Assembly: GCA_022495005.1 (NCBI GenBank)
Contig: JAGYXB010001104.1
Coordinates: forward strand, 992,001-1,056,000
DNA: 64,000 bases
Origin: Rhyacophila brunnea
Lineage: Eukaryota; Arthropoda; Insecta; Trichoptera; Rhyacophilidae
Direction: 5' to 3'
Numbering within the stretch: position 1 is the stretch's first letter; each line of letters starts with the position of its first letter. Below, one piece after another: positions 61,601-64,000 of the stretch. A program made the translations under genes and the position numbers. The notes under the pieces were generated by a model. The model was not told the origin of the DNA. It worked only from the letters and a program-made list of their open reading frames with translations, and ran no database searches.

Positions 61601-64000
61601 ACATAGGCAAGAAATAGTAGAAATAATAGTAAGAAGTAATTCTGTCAAATATGTATTATTGTGAAATCATTTTTTAAATTATTATGTCATCGGTAATTTG
61701 TTGATGAATATTGAAAAAATAGGGTTTTCAAGTAAACTATTAACACTGATAGTAACCTGTGGTGGGAGACGGGGAGAGCAACCATTATGGAGTGAAAAAT
61801 AATAATCGTGGCCTCGCACTTAGTAGGACCGGCCCAGCAGGTCCGCTTAGTTTAGCGAAACGAGAAAACCTTTTGTCATTACGGCTAGTGGTGCTGCACT
61901 AACTGGTGCTCTGTCTAAAAAAAATGAGACAACAAAATCATTAGTTGTAAAAAAGTTTTTAATACAAAACACATATTTACGTCGTTATGAATTAAAAGTG
62001 GTTTGTGTAACTGATCACAATGAGGGGGTTCATGCCCCCAACGATGGGGGGCTGACAAGGCTCTAGCCTAGGAGCCCGGCGTGGCGGGTCAACCAGATAA
62101 ATGAGATAAACACACATCTTAAATTTACTCTAATGATAGAAAAATTCGCCTGTGGAACTATTATATGTCAGGTTTATTCCCATTGAAAAAATATACCTAC
62201 GGTTGTGAGACGCAACATTTGATTGTTGTGTGTTGATACTCGACAACTCTATAATTCGATGTATTAATCAATTGCTAAAATTGCAGTGAATTTTATTTGA
62301 CTTCGAAAACCATTTGTAAAACGTCGTTATAGTGTCAGACTGTCTTTAATCTTAGCGATAGGTCACCAAAGATCTTGGCCTGGGGGCCCACTTTAGGATG
62401 TGGGTGCCACGTTGGGTTGGATGTTTTTAAAACATCGATTCAAAACAACTACTTTAAAATTATTAACTTCGAAACATTGTAGGTATTTGTGGAGCTTATA
62501 TATTGTTTCCGTTATTATTATATATATTTTGGCGAACAACAAATAAAATACTTTCTATTTCACTTAAAAATGGCTAAAACTTTGCAAACATTTAAATGCA
62601 TTATCATCGTCAATCAGCATTTAAATATTCCAACTATGGAAAAGTATCAAATGACTCGATATTTATAAAACTCGGCGCTTTGTGCCTCGCTTCGGCTTCG
62701 GCCCCCTGGCCCCCCCAGATTATTGCGTCTCACGGGGGGGGGGGGGGGGGCTTCCCAACCCCCCCCCCCCAGATTATAATTACTTACCCTTACTATAATT
62801 ATTACCCTTGCAGCTTGATACAAAGAGAAAGATTTAAAATAATATTTTTACATTATAGGAGACAGTCGAAAGGATACAGCATGTACAAACAATTCTTCGT
62901 GAAATGTTGGAAAATCCTGTGAAACCAACTGCTCTAAAAATAGCTATAAGAGCCGTGAGCGGCATCCTGAATAATAAGAAAAATCTGGTTCCGCAAGATA
63001 TTATTGGAAATCTAAGCAAGTTAATCAATACTGTCGAGATTCCTGAGAATGAAACTTCCTTGAATATAGTTGAGGAAAATGTTTCTGTGTTAGTTTCTAA
63101 AAGGACAGGGTCTTATGCGATTACTGGCATTAAGGTTCAACGCATAAACAGTACTATTATGCATCCACTTACTGAAGGTATGCATATTTTTAATTAATAC
63201 CAGCTGCCCTGAACAATTATCTAGTGGATAAAACGTAGATTGTATGCAAGTGACAGAAGACCTTCTTTTGTTTTTTTAAAGCTTATATACGCTTTAAAAT
63301 TTTCGGAATAAGTCGTTCGATATATCGGAAATACACCCAGTAATTTTAATATAGTATTGTTATGAAATATAAGATAATTAACCGTTGCCACTATCGCCAG
63401 CCCGATGGGGTTGGTTGCAAGTAAATTTATTGTAGCGAACTGCGTACATAACGCAGTTCGCTACAATATCACAATTCACTGTGAGCTGTAATTTCAGGAA
63501 ATATAAGCATTGAGATAAAAAAATTACGCTTGGTTCATGTAGAATTTTACAGTAAATTAAGTAGTACGTATGTAACAAAAGTATTAAAATGCGACGCTTG
63601 TTCAGTTGACAGTAATGTTCAAATATTATTAGAATCAATAAAAACAATAATCTGATATTGAAAAGGAACTATATAATATGAGAACATTATATAAACTCAA
63701 ACATAAGTTTCGGTACTTAATAAACCTTACCACATTTTATATGGTGATGGATTCATTTAATAGCTGAAGATGATTTTTTGATAATTAAAATAATATATTT
63801 TTGTTTATTTTTTCAGAGGAGTTGACCTCGGAGTTTTATGATTGTACGAATGATATCGTCGTCAATGTTTCGCCAAACCTCTGCAAAAATAGTTCGTCTC
63901 CATTGTCGTTTGTATTATATAAAGATGATACTGCATTTGTTAATAAAGATAGTCATCTATTGAGGGTGAATAGTCGAATCCTTGCTATCTCCATGGGTGA
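51833..64000 (+). CDS. Adhesion-type GPCR, N-terminal ectodomain (3' end beyond window)
   Basis: Six exons (51833-52615, 53295-53475, 57399-57884, 60432-60535, 62859-63177, 63817-64000+) join with matching phases (0,1,1,0,1) and no stop, giving 685 codons. Residues 1-24 are a hydrophobic signal peptide. Residues 29-155 form a long-form C-type-lectin-like domain: C29-C45, C62-C151 and C128-C143 fit the six-cysteine pattern, with WTDF (89-92). The EPN/QPD and WND calcium-binding motifs are missing, so sugar binding is doubtful. Residues about 323-400 look Ig-like (C345 and C380 in GYYWCY). Residues 519 onward match a GAIN domain (VQTILREMLENP helix, then VNSRILAISMG). This order is known for family B2 (adhesion) receptors. 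The seven-helix part and the GPS cleavage site must follow beyond the edge. Many N-glycosylation sequons support an extracellular location. The ligand is unknown. Confidence 0.75.
52880..52935 (-). repeat. Possible tRNA/SINE relic in receptor intron 1
   Basis: Read on the minus strand, gtggtcagtgcacatgggtg then cgaatcctgctggg resembles a box A and box B pair. No acceptor stem pairing or tail is clear. Confidence 0.3.
53295..53475 (+). CDS. Receptor exon 2
   Basis: Follows an atatttttcag acceptor in phase 0 and ends at a gtaagt donor with one leftover base. Encodes a segment with MWNYFCGIQFSLYEHNIKAE and NNTCKYFPKLRSV, with two cysteines. Domain unassigned. Confidence 0.6.
56348..56405. repeat. 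Hairpin, 27-bp stem with one mismatch
   Basis: cgattcccactacatcgtaa and the next seven bases pair with the sequence at 56379-56405 around a 4-base loop (ccta). It lies directly beside the MITE at 56413. Confidence 0.8.
56413..56591. mobile_element. Small hAT-type MITE
   Basis: Ends CAGTGGCGGCTCAACG and the complement of CAGGGGCGGCTCTGCC, a common hAT terminus. No exact 8-bp duplication. Inside the receptor's intron 2. Confidence 0.55.
57399..57884 (+). CDS. Receptor exon 3: Ig-like domain
   Basis: Follows ttaattgcag and ends at a gtaaga donor. The open frame continues upstream and downstream of these splice sites (57182-58126), so it could be mistaken for a single-exon gene. Inside the exon are DVAASDIMCFTDS and YNGYYWCYINN, the paired-cysteine pattern of an Ig-like fold, and several N-x-S/T sites. 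Confidence 0.7.
58558..59610. mobile_element. TTAA fold-back element, copy C, in receptor intron 3
   Basis: Arms of about 620 and 390 bp are inverted and match copies A and B, including the central gtacatgttcaaacacgcgc segment. The right flank has TTAA (59611-59614). The left flank reads gaaa, probably a mutated target. Confidence 0.75.
60025..60364 (+). mobile_element. hAT-type MITE, copy 4, in receptor intron 3
   Basis: Ends catggccgccacat and cgtgggggccatg, flanked by a perfect 8-bp duplication CCTAGGTA (60017-60024, 60365-60372). It lies 67 bases upstream of receptor exon 4. Confidence 0.85.
60432..60535 (+). CDS. Receptor exon 4
   Basis: Follows cgatatttacag and begins in the phase left by exon 3. 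It encodes GGWVLDKTELTNYTCGGDFN and FGTFWKKTEI, then a gtatgt donor in phase 0 that fits exon 5. It lies where a hormone-receptor-type or stalk region would be. Further small exons before exon 5 cannot be excluded. Confidence 0.55.
62032..62411 (-). mobile_element. hAT-type MITE, copy 5, in receptor intron 4
   Basis: Ends catgcccccaacgatg and atgtgggtgccacg, with the family phrases ggcgtggcgggtcaaccag and aaagatcttggcctgggg in reverse orientation to copies 2-4. Target duplication is no longer clear, so it is probably older. Confidence 0.7.
62734..62770. repeat. Poly-G (17) and poly-C (12) tracts
   Basis: Seventeen G are followed after 8 bases by twelve C, just 88 bases upstream of receptor exon 5. 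The two flanks share ccccccagattat as a short direct repeat. Confidence 0.85.
62859..63177 (+). CDS. Receptor exon 5: GAIN subdomain A
   Basis: Follows tttttacattatag in phase 0 and ends at a gtatgc donor in phase 1. Encodes the helical part (ETVERIQHVQTILREMLENP, LVPQDIIGNLSKLINTVEI) and the first strands (ENVSVLVSKRTGSY, AITGIKVQRINST) of a GAIN domain. Confidence 0.75.
63429..63467. repeat. Perfect 17-bp-stem hairpin in receptor intron 5
   Basis: attgtagcgaactgcgt pairs perfectly with acgcagttcgctacaat around acata. No flanking element ends recognised. Confidence 0.85.
63817..64000 (+). CDS. Receptor exon 6: GAIN subdomain B, runs off the window
   Basis: Follows gtttattttttcag in the phase left by exon 5. 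Encodes DIVVNVSPNLCKNSSSPLSF and LLRVNSRILAISMG, the beta-strand pattern before the GPS cleavage site in adhesion receptors. Still open at the window end. Confidence 0.75.

Larger units (their letters stand above)
60536..62858. other. Receptor intron 4
   Basis: About 2.3 kb. Contains MITE copy 5 (62032-62411) and poly-G/poly-C tracts (62734-62770). Otherwise unassigned AT-rich sequence. A small missed exon cannot be ruled out. Confidence 0.5.

Overview
This is an AT-rich eukaryotic window, most likely from an insect nuclear genome. The evidence is spliced genes with GT-AG introns, tRNA-derived SINEs, jockey- and R1-type LINEs, hAT, pogo, Merlin and Helitron DNA transposons, and short (CCTAA)n stretches like the arthropod telomere repeat. 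The species cannot be fixed from the sequence. There is no prokaryotic gene organisation.

Two host-type genes are supported, one at each end, and both run off the window. At the left, on the minus strand (3646 down to 595, perhaps 369), is a three-exon gene whose exons join in frame. Its product resembles the N-terminal two thirds of a Merlin/IS1595-type transposase, but the position of the first catalytic aspartate appears replaced. At the right, on the plus strand (51833 to beyond 64000), six phase-compatible exons encode the N-terminal extracellular part of an adhesion-type G-protein-coupled receptor. It has a signal peptide, a C-type-lectin-like domain, an Ig-like domain and the start of a GAIN domain. 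The seven transmembrane helices must lie past the right edge.

The middle, about 3.9-51 kb, is mostly transposon-derived. From left to right it holds: a hAT element with a second element nested in it (5413-6807); a decayed pogo element (7545-9684); a palindromic MITE (9787-10108); a Helitron with a 14-unit internal minisatellite sitting in a hAT remnant (11102-13141); a stack of hAT elements nested in each other, carrying a LINE piece, a MITE and a fold-back element (13412-18913); two further MITEs (23251-23671 and 24863-25199) either side of a hAT-type MITE copy (23764-24152); a 5.7-kb inverted repeat bounded by TTAA (26689-32365) abutting a second TTAA fold-back element (32370-33234); an R1-type LINE fragment (35480-37572); a GC-rich Harbinger-like palindrome (37621-37775); and a jockey-type LINE on the minus strand (49520-45166) split by a 1.7-kb inverted-repeat element.

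Several repeat families recur across the window: a hAT-type MITE (five copies), a TTAA fold-back family (three copies), a hAT end family (three copies), two SINE families and jockey LINE pieces. Members of these families also sit inside the introns of both genes. The long stretches between listed elements show no convincing gene. Short open frames there look like chance or degraded repeats.
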